From positions 62,001 to 126,000 of the forward strand of contig DASWNX010000040.1 in assembly GCA_036399055.1 (NCBI GenBank): a stretch of 64,000 bases of DNA, written 5' to 3'. Both the position numbers and the translations under genes were made by a program. A model generated the notes under the pieces. That model made no database searches. It was not told where the DNA came from and saw nothing but the letters and a program-made list of their open reading frames with translations. The stretch comes from Jatrophihabitans sp. (GTDB lineage Bacteria > Actinomycetota > Actinomycetes > Mycobacteriales > Jatrophihabitantaceae). Below are positions 8,268-16,542 of the stretch, piece after piece; within the stretch, counting starts at the first letter, position 1; the number at the start of each line of letters is the position of its first letter.

Positions 8268-9011
8268 ATGAAGGATTCTGGCCCCGCTGTCACTATTCGA
8301 CGGCATTGGGGCGCTTTCCGCACTCCATGGGTGGTCCGCAAACTTCGCAGATCTGCCGACACCCGCGGACGGCTGCCCGAGGCCTACACCTACAACGGTT
8401 CAAGCGCCGATGCCGACAGGTGGGTCAAGGCGTTGGCCGCCGAGACCGGAGACTTCGCCCACCGGCCGATCGGCTTGGCCTCGACCACACCCCGACGGGC
8501 CCGCAGGCGTTCCGACACCATCGACGACGCCATCGACGCCGCCACCGCCACCGACGCCGCCATCGACGCCGCCACTGCCACCGACGCCGCCATCGACGCC
8601 GCCACTGCCACCGACGCGACCGTCGGCGCGACCAGCCGTGTAAACGGCGGTGGCGGTGGCCGTGGCGGCCGTGGCAGCGGCGGTGACCATGGTGGCAGCG
8701 GCGGTGGCCATGGTGGCGGCGGCCGTGGCGGTGGTGATTGGTTGGACGGGCCGGATGAATTCGGGCTCATCATCCTCGCCGTCATCGCGCTTCTCGTCGT
8801 CGTCGTGATCGCGGCGCCGCTGGGGCTCATCGCGATCGAGATCGTGCTGACCCTGGGCCTCGCCGCGGTCGGCATCGTCTTACGGCTGGCGAACATCAAA
8901 CCGTGGACCGTCCTGGTGCTGCGCGACCGGACTGTCGTCGCCGCCGTCGCGGTCAAGGGATGGCGATCAAGCCGATCCGTCATCACGGCGCTGCGCCAGC
9001 ACACAGCCTGA
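8268..9011 (+). CDS. Hypothetical membrane protein with 10-residue repeats and Gly-rich linker
   Basis: I do not recognise a family for this 247-residue product. An N-terminal soluble part (residues 1-85) is followed by three tandem copies of AIDAATATDA (residues 88-117), then a Gly/Arg/His-rich stretch (about 126-160) and a hydrophobic region of roughly 45 residues, enough for two membrane helices, beginning near FGLIILAVIALL. A basic C-terminal tail follows. No Shine-Dalgarno is visible; CATAAT ends 8 nt before the ATG, which could give a leaderless mRNA. It lies between the two direct repeats of the qcrB 3' end, so it may have arrived with that rearrangement. The repetitive composition means part of the frame could be chance, hence moderate confidence. 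Confidence 0.5.
   Translation: MKDSGPAVTIRRHWGAFRTPWVVRKLRRSADTRGRLPEAYTYNGSSADADRWVKALAAETGDFAHRPIGLASTTPRRARRRSDTIDDAIDAATATDAAIDAATATDAAIDAATATDATVGATSRVNGGGGGRGGRGSGGDHGGSGGGHGGGGRGGGDWLDGPDEFGLIILAVIALLVVVVIAAPLGLIAIEIVLTLGLAAVGIVLRLANIKPWTVLVLRDRTVVAAVAVKGWRSSRSVITALRQHTA
8529..8618 (+). repeat. Three in-frame 30-bp tandem repeats
   Basis: Three consecutive 30-bp units at 8529-8558, 8559-8588 and 8589-8618 encode AIDAATATDA each and differ only at one synonymous C/T position. Such perfect in-frame units suggest recent expansion by replication slippage. Confidence 0.9.
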
Positions 9012-9089
9012 ACTCGGGACCCCGCGCGGCCGGGCGAAGCTGCCAGCTGAACCTCACGCTCGCAAGGAGGCTGCCCCGAGATAAACGGC

Positions 9090-9121
9090 AGCGGCGCCCC
9101 TGCCTGAGCAGGGGCGCCGCT
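9090..9121. terminator. Bidirectional hairpin terminator between convergent genes
   Basis: A perfect 14-bp stem (AGCGGCGCCCCTGC and its complement) with a CTGA loop lies in the 157-bp gap between the convergent glycine-rich protein gene and qcrB. It probably terminates transcription from both sides. No U-tract follows, which is usual in high-GC actinobacteria. Confidence 0.8.
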
Positions 9122-9168
9122 GTCAAACGCTCAGCCGGTCCGAAACGGACGGCCGGTTTTATGCTGGG

Positions 9169-10827
9169 TCAGTCGGTCAACTCGCGCTCGCGGTGCGGGT
9201 CGCGTTCCTCGGCCGCGGCGAGGGCGTCGAGCTCTGCCTGGATGTCGGTCTCCTCGCGAACCGGGTAGAAGAAGCCCCGGATCTTGTTTCCGCGCGGGTT
9301 GCCGAGCTGGTTCATCCGCTTGGGAACCGGGATGCCGGCGTAGCCGAGCTGACCGTGGCCGTGGTCGTCCACTGGGCCGAGTGGCTGGTGAATCTCGATG
9401 AACTCGCCGTTGGGCAGCAGCTTGATGATGCCCGTCTCGATACCGTGCTCGAGCACCTCACGGTCATGCCGTTGCAGCCCGAGGCAGATCTTGTAGGCCA
9501 CCGCGTAGGCCAGCGGGGGTAGCACCAGCACACCGATCCGCCCCGCCCAGGTCATCGCGTTGAGCGAGATGTCGAAGGCCTTGGCGATCAGGTCGTTCCC
9601 GCCCGAGACCAGCAGCACCCCATAGAACGTGATGGCCATCGCGCCGAGCCCGGTCCGCGTCGGCACGTCACGTGGACGCTGCAGCAAGTTGTGCGAGGAC
9701 TTGTCCTTGGTGAACTTCGCTTCCAGGAACGGATAGGCGCCGGCCAGGGTGAACATGATCCCTGGCAACACCAGCGTCGGCCAGAACAGCGGCGGGATCG
9801 TGTGGTCGAACAACCTGATCTCCCAGGACGGGAACAACCGGGTCGAGCCGTCGAGGAAACCGATGTACCAGTCAGGCTGGGAGCCCGAGGACACCTGAGC
9901 CGGGTTGTAAGGGCCGAATAGCCAGACCGGGTTGATCTGGGCCAGTCCGCCGAGCGCGGCGCAGACGGCGAAGACGATGAAGAAGAAGCCGCCGGCCTTC
10001 ATGCCGTAGACGGGGTAGACCCGCTCGCCGCTGACGGTGTGCTCGGTCTTGCCGGGGCCGGGGAACTCGGTGTGCTTCTGCTTGACGATCAGGGCCAGGT
10101 GAGCGCCGATCAAGGCGGCCAACAGGCCCGGGACTATCAGGACGTGCACGATATAAAGCCGGCCGATGATCACGGTGCCCGGGAACTTGCCGCCGAAGAC
10201 CAGGAATTCCGCCCAGCTGCCGATGACCGGGATGGACTGCATGATCGCCGCGGCGATCCGCAGGCCGGTGCCCGACAGCAGGTCATCGGGCAGCGAGTAC
10301 CCGGCGAAACCCTCGACCAGCCCCAGCGTCACCAGGCCCAGTCCGATCAGCCAGTTGAGCTCACGGGGCTTGCGGAACGCGCCGGTGAAGAACACCCGGA
10401 ACATGTGGATCAGCATCGCGGCCATGAACAGCAGCGCCGACCAGTGGTGGATCTGGCGCATCACCAGCCCGCCGCGGACCTCGAAAGAGATGTCCAGCGT
10501 CGAGGCGTAGGCCTGCGACATCTGCACGCCGTTGAGCGGCACGTAGGCGCCGTCGTAGCGCACCTCGGCCATCGAGGCGTCGAAGAAGAACGTCAGGAAG
10601 GTGCCCGACAGCAGAAGCACGATGAACGAGTAGAGCGTGATCTCGCCCATCAGGAACGACCAGTGGTCGGGGAAGACCTTGTTCAGCTGCTTGCGCATGC
10701 CGCCGGCCACGCCGAGCCGGTCCTCGGCCCAGCGACCGGTCTTGCCCAGCGGGGTCCGCGGCTTGTCGAAGCGCTTGGGCCCCTTGACGGTGGGCGCCTG
10801 ACTCAGGTTGTCAGGATCAATGCTCAT
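9169..10827 (-). CDS. qcrB: Cytochrome bc1 complex cytochrome b subunit
   Basis: The 552-residue product is the membrane core of the menaquinol-cytochrome c reductase. Heme-b histidine pairs are visible in RQIHHWSALLFMAAMLIHMF and in the HVLIVPGLLAALIGAHLAL helix, and eight or more membrane helices are evident. The ATG at 10827 overlaps the qcrA stop (ATGA) and is preferred over a Met four codons upstream. The C-terminus after GNKIRG continues FFYPVREETD and an acidic tail; a second copy of the segment before this point lies at 8127-8197. It is the last gene of ctaE-qcrC-qcrA-qcrB. The actinobacterial enzyme forms a supercomplex with the aa3 oxidase. Confidence 0.96.
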   Translation of the reverse strand: MSIDPDNLSQAPTVKGPKRFDKPRTPLGKTGRWAEDRLGVAGGMRKQLNKVFPDHWSFLMGEITLYSFIVLLLSGTFLTFFFDASMAEVRYDGAYVPLNGVQMSQAYASTLDISFEVRGGLVMRQIHHWSALLFMAAMLIHMFRVFFTGAFRKPRELNWLIGLGLVTLGLVEGFAGYSLPDDLLSGTGLRIAAAIMQSIPVIGSWAEFLVFGGKFPGTVIIGRLYIVHVLIVPGLLAALIGAHLALIVKQKHTEFPGPGKTEHTVSGERVYPVYGMKAGGFFFIVFAVCAALGGLAQINPVWLFGPYNPAQVSSGSQPDWYIGFLDGSTRLFPSWEIRLFDHTIPPLFWPTLVLPGIMFTLAGAYPFLEAKFTKDKSSHNLLQRPRDVPTRTGLGAMAITFYGVLLVSGGNDLIAKAFDISLNAMTWAGRIGVLVLPPLAYAVAYKICLGLQRHDREVLEHGIETGIIKLLPNGEFIEIHQPLGPVDDHGHGQLGYAGIPVPKRMNQLGNPRGNKIRGFFYPVREETDIQAELDALAAAEERDPHRERELTD

Positions 10828-11900
10828 GGCCGCTCCCAAAATGACGGGCCTATCGCTTCAGGGTAATCACCTTTGGCGACGAAGTACTGCCTGCCGTCGA
10901 CCATTTCGACGTCCAGCGGTAACTTCGGCAAGCTGCGGGTGGCCGGGCCGAACACCGGCTTGGCGTCCTGCAGCACGTCGAACTGCGACTGGTGGCAGGG
11001 GCAGAGCAGGCGTCCGGTCTTCTGCTCGTACAGCGACGCCGGGCAGCCGGCGTGCGTGCAGATCTTGGAGAAGGCGACGTAGTCGCCCCAGTGATAGTTC
11101 TCCTGGCCCTTGCGCGCCTTGACGGTCTCGCCCGGCTTCAACCGGATCAGCAGGGTGGGCGCGTCGGGGTCCTTGACACCGCCGGGGATGCCGGGGAACA
11201 CCGTGGCTATGCCGCCGGGCAGCAGGTCGCCGGGACCGACCCGCCGGCCGTCGGCGTACACGATCGGCATGCCCGGCTCGAACGGGGTGTGGAACAGGCT
11301 CTGGCCCTCGCCGCGGTTGGGCTTCTTGATCATGGCGCCGACGAGGGCGACCAGCGGTACCAGGCCCAGCGCGCCGCCGGCCAGGCCCAGAGTGGTCTTG
11401 AGCATCGAGCGGCGGGCCAGGCCCAGGTCCTGGTAACCCGAGACCAGGGTGCCGGCGACGAGGATCTGCTCGGTCAGGTCAGAGGCGCCGTCGTGCCGAT
11501 CCTGGACGGCCTCCTCTTCGGGAAGCAGCCACTTGGCCCACAGGATCACCCCGATGCCCACACAGGCCAGCGAGAGCCCTAGCAGGCCGCCGATCAGCGG
11601 CGTGAAGAACCGGTAGTTCTGGTTGCCGACGCCGGGTAACTGCCACTCGAAGGGCACCGCGCCGCAGAACACCACGATGAAGGCGACAGCCGCCAGGAAG
11701 CCCACCATGAACACGGCGGCGATGGTGCGCTCAGCGCGCTTCTCGGCCTTGGTGCCGGCGATCGGAAAGCGCTCACGGCGGTGGACGATGTAGATGCCGT
11801 CGGCCTCGGCGCCGGCGATCATCGCCTCTTCCGGGCTCAGCTGCGCGGCTTCCTCGGCCGAAAGGCTCTCTCCTGGATGAGCCCCGTGGGTGACACTCAC
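10824..11900 (-). CDS. qcrA: Rieske iron-sulfur subunit of cytochrome bc1 complex
   Basis: The product is 358 residues from the GTG at 11900, whose GTGA overlaps the qcrC stop and which follows GGAG by 8 nt; an upstream in-frame GTG at 11918 is the alternative. Three hydrophobic helices lie near residues 62-84, 102-122 and 166-188, the layout of actinobacterial QcrA rather than the single helix of mitochondrial Rieske proteins. The C-terminal domain carries the [2Fe-2S] ligands in CTHAGC (from about residue 281) and CPCH (from about residue 300). It passes electrons from menaquinol to QcrC. It overlaps qcrB by 4 bp at its 3' end. Confidence 0.95.
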   Translation of the reverse strand: MSVTHGAHPGESLSAEEAAQLSPEEAMIAGAEADGIYIVHRRERFPIAGTKAEKRAERTIAAVFMVGFLAAVAFIVVFCGAVPFEWQLPGVGNQNYRFFTPLIGGLLGLSLACVGIGVILWAKWLLPEEEAVQDRHDGASDLTEQILVAGTLVSGYQDLGLARRSMLKTTLGLAGGALGLVPLVALVGAMIKKPNRGEGQSLFHTPFEPGMPIVYADGRRVGPGDLLPGGIATVFPGIPGGVKDPDAPTLLIRLKPGETVKARKGQENYHWGDYVAFSKICTHAGCPASLYEQKTGRLLCPCHQSQFDVLQDAKPVFGPATRSLPKLPLDVEMVDGRQYFVAKGDYPEAIGPSFWERP

Positions 11901-12778
11901 AGCCTGGCTCCGATCCACAGGATCGAGACCATCAGCACGCCCAGACCAGCGGTCCAGATGACCAGGCCCTCGGCCACCGGGCCGATTCTGCCGAGGCCGG
12001 CGCCGCCCGGGTCCTTGGACTCCTTCATGGCCTGCACGTAACCGATGATCGCGCGCTTCTGCTCAGGGGTGATCTGGTTGTTGGCGAAGACCGGCATGTT
12101 CTCCGGGCCCACCTGCATGGCCGTGTAGAGCTGGCGGTCGGTGGAGCGGTAGAGGTCCGGTGCGATCTTGCCGGCCGACAACGGCGCGCCGTGCCCGGTC
12201 GCGCCGTGGCAGGAGGCGCAGTTCAACCGGAACAACTCCCCACCCTCGCCCAGCTCCTCCGGGCCGCCCCGCAGGTTGGCGTCGGCGGCCGGCACCTCAG
12301 GCCCGCCGCCCTTGGACTGGACGAACGCGCCGAGCTGCAGCGTCTCCTTCTCGTTGAACTTGGGCACCTTGCGAAGCTCCCAGGCGCCCTGCACTGGCGC
12401 GGGCATCCGGCCGGTGCTGACCTGGAAGTACACGTCGGCCGAGCCGGTCCCGACGATGGTCGGGCCGCGTCCGGCGATCCCCTCGAGGTTGGCGCCGTGG
12501 CAGGTGATGCAGCTGTTGTTGTAGAGCTGGCGGCCGGCCTCGATGTCCGCGCTGGTCATGGTGCTGTCGTCGGCGCCGGAGGACGGCGCGAGCATGGCGT
12601 AGCCGCCGCCTACCGCCGTCAGGGCGCCCACCAGCACCGCCAGGCTGGCGGCGCGGCGGCGGAACCCGGCACGGCGGCGCCGCGTCGCGGGCGAGGCTGC
12701 GGCCCGGCCGGCGTTGTCCACGACGGCCGGGGTGAAACCGAGGTCGCCGTCCGCGTCGAGGTTCTCCTCGTCGGTCAT
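11897..12778 (-). CDS. qcrC: Diheme cytochrome c subunit of cytochrome bc1 complex
   Basis: This 293-residue protein has two c-type heme sites, CITCHG and CASCHG, each CxxCH, with later Met ligand candidates (GRMPAP and ENMPVF). An N-terminal basic segment followed by a hydrophobic helix exports it, and a C-terminal helix (about the last 25 residues) anchors it, as in other actinobacterial QcrC. The diheme subunit replaces soluble cytochrome c and wires QcrA to the CuA site of CtaC. The ATG at 12778 is preceded by AAAGGA at proper spacing; the same frame extends far upstream only as noise inside ctaE. The stop overlaps the qcrA start. Confidence 0.95.
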   Translation of the reverse strand: MTDEENLDADGDLGFTPAVVDNAGRAAASPATRRRRAGFRRRAASLAVLVGALTAVGGGYAMLAPSSGADDSTMTSADIEAGRQLYNNSCITCHGANLEGIAGRGPTIVGTGSADVYFQVSTGRMPAPVQGAWELRKVPKFNEKETLQLGAFVQSKGGGPEVPAADANLRGGPEELGEGGELFRLNCASCHGATGHGAPLSAGKIAPDLYRSTDRQLYTAMQVGPENMPVFANNQITPEQKRAIIGYVQAMKESKDPGGAGLGRIGPVAEGLVIWTAGLGVLMVSILWIGARL

Positions 12779-12831
12779 GGACGTCCTTTCGCTGTTCGGC
12801 CGAAGCGCCGAGCGGGTAGATCTCGCATGGC

Positions 12832-13509
12832 TCAATGGATCAGGTAGATCGTGGCGAACAGCCCGATCCACACGACGTCGACGAAGTGCCAGTAATAGGA
12901 CACCACGATTGCCGCGGTCGCCTGGGCTGGAGTGAACCGGCCCAGCGCGGTGCGGGCGAGGAAGAACAGGAAGGCGATGAGGCCGCCGATCACGTGCAGC
13001 CCGTGGAACCCGGTGGTGATGTAGAAGACCGAGCCGTAGCCCGAGGACGAGAGCGTCATGCCGGCCTCGTGGAAGCCGTCGACCAGGTGGCGGTACTCGG
13101 TCACCTGCTCGCGGTACTCGTTCGCCTGCCCGAGGACGAAGATCAGGCCCATCACGAAGGTGATGAAGAACCAGCGCCGCAGCCCGTACACATCGCCGCG
13201 CTCGGCTGCGAAGACGCCCCACTGGCAGGTCACCGAGGATGCGACCAGGATCACCGTGAACACGGTGGCGTAGGGCACCGCCAGATGGATGTCGTAGGCC
13301 GGGTTGCCGTCGAGCGCCGGCACGCCCGGCCAGTTCTCGAGGTTGTTGGCGCGGACCGTGAAGTACATCGCGAACAGGCCGGCGAAGAACATCAGCTCAC
13401 TGGACAGCCACACGACAGTCCCGACGCTGACCAGGTTGGGCCGGGTTAGCGAATGAACCTGGGATGAGGGAAAGCGCCCGGCCGGAGGAGCCTGTGCAGT
13501 CGAGGTCAC
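12832..13509 (-). CDS. ctaE: Cytochrome c oxidase subunit III
   Basis: The 225-residue protein has five or more membrane helices and the subunit III pattern: [17 protein letters not shown] in the first helix region, [18 protein letters not shown] and the C-terminal [20 protein letters not shown]. It is a structural subunit of the aa3 oxidase and heads the minus-strand operon ctaE-qcrC-qcrA-qcrB, with 53 bp before qcrC. It diverges from ctaG across an 85-bp gap (13510-13594) that must hold both promoters. The gene encoding subunit I is not in the window. Confidence 0.95.
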   Translation of the reverse strand: MTSTAQAPPAGRFPSSQVHSLTRPNLVSVGTVVWLSSELMFFAGLFAMYFTVRANNLENWPGVPALDGNPAYDIHLAVPYATVFTVILVASSVTCQWGVFAAERGDVYGLRRWFFITFVMGLIFVLGQANEYREQVTEYRHLVDGFHEAGMTLSSSGYGSVFYITTGFHGLHVIGGLIAFLFFLARTALGRFTPAQATAAIVVSYYWHFVDVVWIGLFATIYLIH

Positions 13510-13594
13510 CTCTGCATTATTGCCCCATCGACAGCAGAGTGTTAGGCACGGGGTACGTGGTGCGGGACGTGTTCTCGGTAACTACGCTTGAACA

Positions 13595-14641
13595 GTGCTC
13601 CGCGCCGCGCTCGTCCTCGCTCCAGTGCTTGCTCACGACGGCGATTCCGACGGTGGGCCGGGCCCCTCGACGCTGCCCCGTTTCACGCCTGCGCGGCTGT
13701 TCACCGAGCTTGAGCTCAACTGGTGGCTGCTGGTCCCGCTGCTGGTCGTGACCGGTCTTTACCTGTGGGGCGTGTGGCGGCTGAGGCTGCGTGGCGATGA
13801 CTGGCCGGCCGGCCGGACGACCGCCTTCATGGTCGGCGGGGTAGGCGTCATCGCCTTCGCCGGAATGAGCGGGCTGGGCGCCTATGACACCACGATGTTC
13901 TCGCTGCACATGATCCAGCACATGCTGCTGGCCATGGTCGCGCCGATCTTCCTGGCCCTGGGCGCGCCCATCACCCTGGCCCTGCGCACCGTGCCGCGCG
14001 GGGTGCGCTCGGTCATCCTGGCGGTGCTGCACAGCCGGCTGGCCAAGCTGCTGACCTTCCCGCTGATCGGCTGGGCGGTGTACGTGGCCAGCCCGTTCGC
14101 GCTGTACTTCACCGGCTGGTACCCGGCGACGCTGGACAACCAGGTGCTGCACGAGCTGCTGCACCTGCACTTCATCCTGGTCGGCACGCTGTTCTTCTGG
14201 CCGATGATCGGCATAGACCCGATCCCGGGCCGGCAGTCCCACCCCTTCCGCTTCCTGATCCTGATCTCGACCCTGCCGTTCCACGCGATCCTGGGACTCT
14301 CGATCTACACCCAGGCGACGGTGATCGCCGCGTCCCACTACGAGGCGCTCAAGCTCAGTTGGCTGGACCCACTCTCAGACCAGCGGGTCGGCGGCGGGCT
14401 GCTGTGGTCCTCCGGCGAGCTGGTCGGGTTGATCATGCTGGGCGTGGTGACCGCGCAGTGGATCAGGGCCTCTGAGCGCGAGGCGGTCCGTGAGGATCGC
14501 CGGCTCGACCGGCTTGAGGCCGCCGAGGCCGCGGCGGCGGCGCGAGAGGCGGCCGGTGCGCCCGCCCCTGTGCCGCTGGATACGATGGCAGTCCACGACA
14601 CCCGGCCGGCCGCTTCCGCGAAGAAAGAAGTTCACAGCTGA
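13595..14641 (+). CDS. CtaG-type cytochrome c oxidase assembly protein
   Basis: The 348-residue membrane protein belongs to the Caa3-type CtaG family: after a short N-terminal segment (LAHDGDSDGG) there are about seven to eight helices with the family's His motifs SLHMIQHMLLAM and HELLHLHFILVGTLFFWPMIG. The protein is thought to help insert copper into the oxidase. The C-terminal 60 residues are charged and Ala-rich. The start is a GTG at 13595. Position next to ctaE fits an assembly role for the oxidase encoded around it. It overlaps the following receiver-like gene by 1 bp (ATG sharing the A of the TGA stop). Confidence 0.88.
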   Translation: MLRAALVLAPVLAHDGDSDGGPGPSTLPRFTPARLFTELELNWWLLVPLLVVTGLYLWGVWRLRLRGDDWPAGRTTAFMVGGVGVIAFAGMSGLGAYDTTMFSLHMIQHMLLAMVAPIFLALGAPITLALRTVPRGVRSVILAVLHSRLAKLLTFPLIGWAVYVASPFALYFTGWYPATLDNQVLHELLHLHFILVGTLFFWPMIGIDPIPGRQSHPFRFLILISTLPFHAILGLSIYTQATVIAASHYEALKLSWLDPLSDQRVGGGLLWSSGELVGLIMLGVVTAQWIRASEREAVREDRRLDRLEAAEAAAAAREAAGAPAPVPLDTMAVHDTRPAASAKKEVHS

Positions 14642-15057
14642 TGACCTCGCCTCACACCCTCACCGTTGTGGTCTACAGCCAGCGCGCCGAGTTGCGGACC
14701 AGCGTGCGCACCGCGGTCGGACGTCGGGCAGCCTCTGACCTGGGGCGGATCGACTGGGTCGAGTGCGCCAACTACAGCCAGCTCAAGAACCAGCTCGACT
14801 CCGGCGACATCGACCTGGTGATCCTCGACGGTGACGCCCAGCCCAGCGGCGGGATCGGCCTGTGCCGGCAGTTCAAGAACGAGATCACCGACTGCCCTCC
14901 GATCATCATCCTGCTGGCGCGCACGCAGGACCGCTGGCTGGCCGCCTGGTCCCAGGCCGACGCCACCATCGTGCGGCCGCTTGATCCGGTGCTGGCGGCC
15001 AGCACCGTCGGTGAGGTCCTGCGGGCTCGCGCCGCGGCCATTCCCGTGGTGCGTTGA
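14641..15057 (+). CDS. Stand-alone receiver-like protein with degenerate phosphorylation site
   Basis: This 138-residue product looks like a CheY-type receiver fold: strand VVVYSQ, then [21 protein letters not shown] matching the strand 3 Asp loop, strand PIIILLAR and a final strand before RPLDP. The paired acidic residues at the end of strand 1 are absent (SQR), and the invariant Lys of the KP motif is Arg (VRP). It has no output domain. Phosphorylation is thus doubtful and it may act as a protein-binding pseudo-receiver; this is inference. It overlaps ctaG by one base and precedes trpD by 25 bp, so the three genes are probably one transcript. Confidence 0.7.
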   Translation: MTSPHTLTVVVYSQRAELRTSVRTAVGRRAASDLGRIDWVECANYSQLKNQLDSGDIDLVILDGDAQPSGGIGLCRQFKNEITDCPPIIILLARTQDRWLAAWSQADATIVRPLDPVLAASTVGEVLRARAAAIPVVR

Positions 15058-15082
15058 GCGAGCCAGAGTTCCGCAGTCGCCC

Positions 15083-16159
15083 ATGAGCGCGCCGAGCCCG
15101 GGTCCCGCTCGCCAGCAGAGCTGGCCGGACCTGTTCACCAGCCTGATGCGCGGTGACTCGCTGACCGGTGAGGCGACCCAGTGGGCGATGGACGAGATCA
15201 TGGCCGGCGAGGCGACCGCGGCCCAGCTGGCGGCGTTCGCGGTGCTGCTGCGCGCCAAGGGCGAGACCCCGGCCGAGCTGGCGGGCCTGGTGCGCGCCAT
15301 GCTGGCTCACGCCGCGCCCGTGGCCCTGACCCAGCCGGCGGTGGACGTGGTGGGCACCGGGGGAGACCGGGCCCAGACCGTGAACATCTCGACGATGGCG
15401 GCGCTGGTGACGGCCGGGTCCGGCCGGGCCGTGGTCAAGCACGGCAACCGGGCGGCGTCTTCGGCCTGCGGCACCGCCGACGTGCTCGAAGAGCTCGGCG
15501 TGGCCATCGACCTGCAGGCCTCCGGGGTGCTGGCCACGGTGGCCGGGGTCGGCATCGGGTTCTGCTTCGCGCCGGTGTTTCACGCGGGCATGCGGCACGC
15601 CAGCGGCCCCCGTCGCGAGCTCGGCGTGCCGACCGCCTTCAACTACCTCGGCCCGCTGACCAACCCGGCTCGGCCGGCGGCGGTCGCGATCGGGGTCTAT
15701 GACCGGCAGATGGCGCCGGTGATGGCCCAGGTGCTGGCTGACCGCGGCGACCGGGGCATGGTGTTCCGCGGTGACGACGGCCTTGACGAGCTGACCACCA
15801 CCACGACGTCGCAGGTCTGGCTGGTGTCCGATGGCACGGTGCGCCCCGACGTGCTCGACCCGATGTCGGTGGGGATCGCGGCGGCCGACCCGCAGGCGCT
15901 CAAGGGCGGCCCGGCCTCGTTCAACGCCGAGGTGGTCCGGCGGCTGCTGAGCGGGGAGCAGGGACCGGTGCGCGATGCCGTGCTGCTCAACGCGGCCGCG
16001 GCGATCGCCGCGTTCGACGGTGTGCTGGATTCCGCGCAAGCCGCTGTGCGACACGGCCTGCCGATCGCGGCCGCCGCCATCGACGGCGGTGGCGCCGCGA
16101 CGCTGCTGCAGGCTTGGATCGAGTTGAGCCAGAAGCTGCGCGCCGACCAGAAGCGCTGA
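15083..16159 (+). CDS. trpD: Anthranilate phosphoribosyltransferase
   Basis: The 358-residue enzyme makes N-(5-phosphoribosyl)anthranilate in tryptophan synthesis. Family motifs are present: DVVGTGGD (PRPP loop), [30 protein letters not shown] and [11 protein letters not shown] followed by [19 protein letters not shown]. The ATG at 15083 starts a normal N-terminal helical domain; the ribosome-binding site is weak. It stands apart from other trp genes, as is usual for actinobacterial trpD near ctaE. Two DAHP synthases later in the window feed the same pathway. Confidence 0.95.
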   Translation: MSAPSPGPARQQSWPDLFTSLMRGDSLTGEATQWAMDEIMAGEATAAQLAAFAVLLRAKGETPAELAGLVRAMLAHAAPVALTQPAVDVVGTGGDRAQTVNISTMAALVTAGSGRAVVKHGNRAASSACGTADVLEELGVAIDLQASGVLATVAGVGIGFCFAPVFHAGMRHASGPRRELGVPTAFNYLGPLTNPARPAAVAIGVYDRQMAPVMAQVLADRGDRGMVFRGDDGLDELTTTTTSQVWLVSDGTVRPDVLDPMSVGIAAADPQALKGGPASFNAEVVRRLLSGEQGPVRDAVLLNAAAAIAAFDGVLDSAQAAVRHGLPIAAAAIDGGGAATLLQAWIELSQKLRADQKR

Positions 16160-16174
16160 CCTGGTCGATCGTCC

Positions 16175-16233
16175 GGCTCGGTCAGGGCTGGGCCGGCTCG
16201 GTCAGGGCTGGGCCGGCTCGGTCAGGCTGGGCC
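16175..16233. repeat. Three 20-bp tandem repeats downstream of trpD
   Basis: The unit GGCTCGGTCAGGGCTGGGCC occurs at 16175-16194 and 16195-16214, with a third copy missing one G at 16215-16233. It fills most of the 95-bp gap between the convergent trpD and Lrp/AsnC-type genes. No clean terminator hairpin is seen besides it. Confidence 0.9.
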
Positions 16234-16254
16234 GGCTTGTCGGCCTCGGTGGGT

Positions 16255-16542
16255 CTACTCCGGGGCTGAGTACCCGATCGAGAACGCCGACTCCAGGTCG
16301 TGCCGGGAGTAGGCCCGGAAGGCGACGTGGGTGTCGGTGCTCAGCACGCCCTCGATCCGACTCAGCCGGCCGGCGATGACGTCGGCGATCTGGTCGAACT
16401 CCCGGACCCGGACGATCGCGATCAGGTCGACGTCGCCGGCGACGCTGTACACCTCGCTGACGCCGTCGATGTCAGCGATGGCCTGGGCTACCTCGGGGAT
16501 CATGTTCGCCGCGACGCTGACCATGACAATGGTGGTGATCAT
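16255..16542 (-). CDS. Lrp/AsnC ligand-binding (RAM) domain protein
   Basis: The 95-residue protein consists only of the alpha-beta ligand-binding and oligomerisation domain of the Lrp/AsnC family (VMVSVAANMIPEVAQAI, GVSEVYSVAGDVDLIAIVRV, ADVIAGRLSRIEGVLSTDTH). No helix-turn-helix is present, so it is unlikely to bind DNA by itself; single-domain relatives bind amino acids or partner with other regulators. The start overlaps the stop of the upstream exonuclease gene (ATGA at 16539-16542), so both are co-transcribed. Close relatives sit in this neighbourhood in other actinobacteria. Ligand unknown. Confidence 0.88.
   Translation of the reverse strand: MITTIVMVSVAANMIPEVAQAIADIDGVSEVYSVAGDVDLIAIVRVREFDQIADVIAGRLSRIEGVLSTDTHVAFRAYSRHDLESAFSIGYSAPE

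Noticed and set aside
8529-8618. Tandem repeats considered as a CRISPR array
   Set aside because: Units are contiguous with no spacers, in frame with a coding sequence, and no cas genes are nearby.
12779-13222. N-terminal extension of qcrC into ctaE
   Set aside because: The added residues are Arg-rich noise read from ctaE; a good ribosome-binding site precedes the ATG at 12778.
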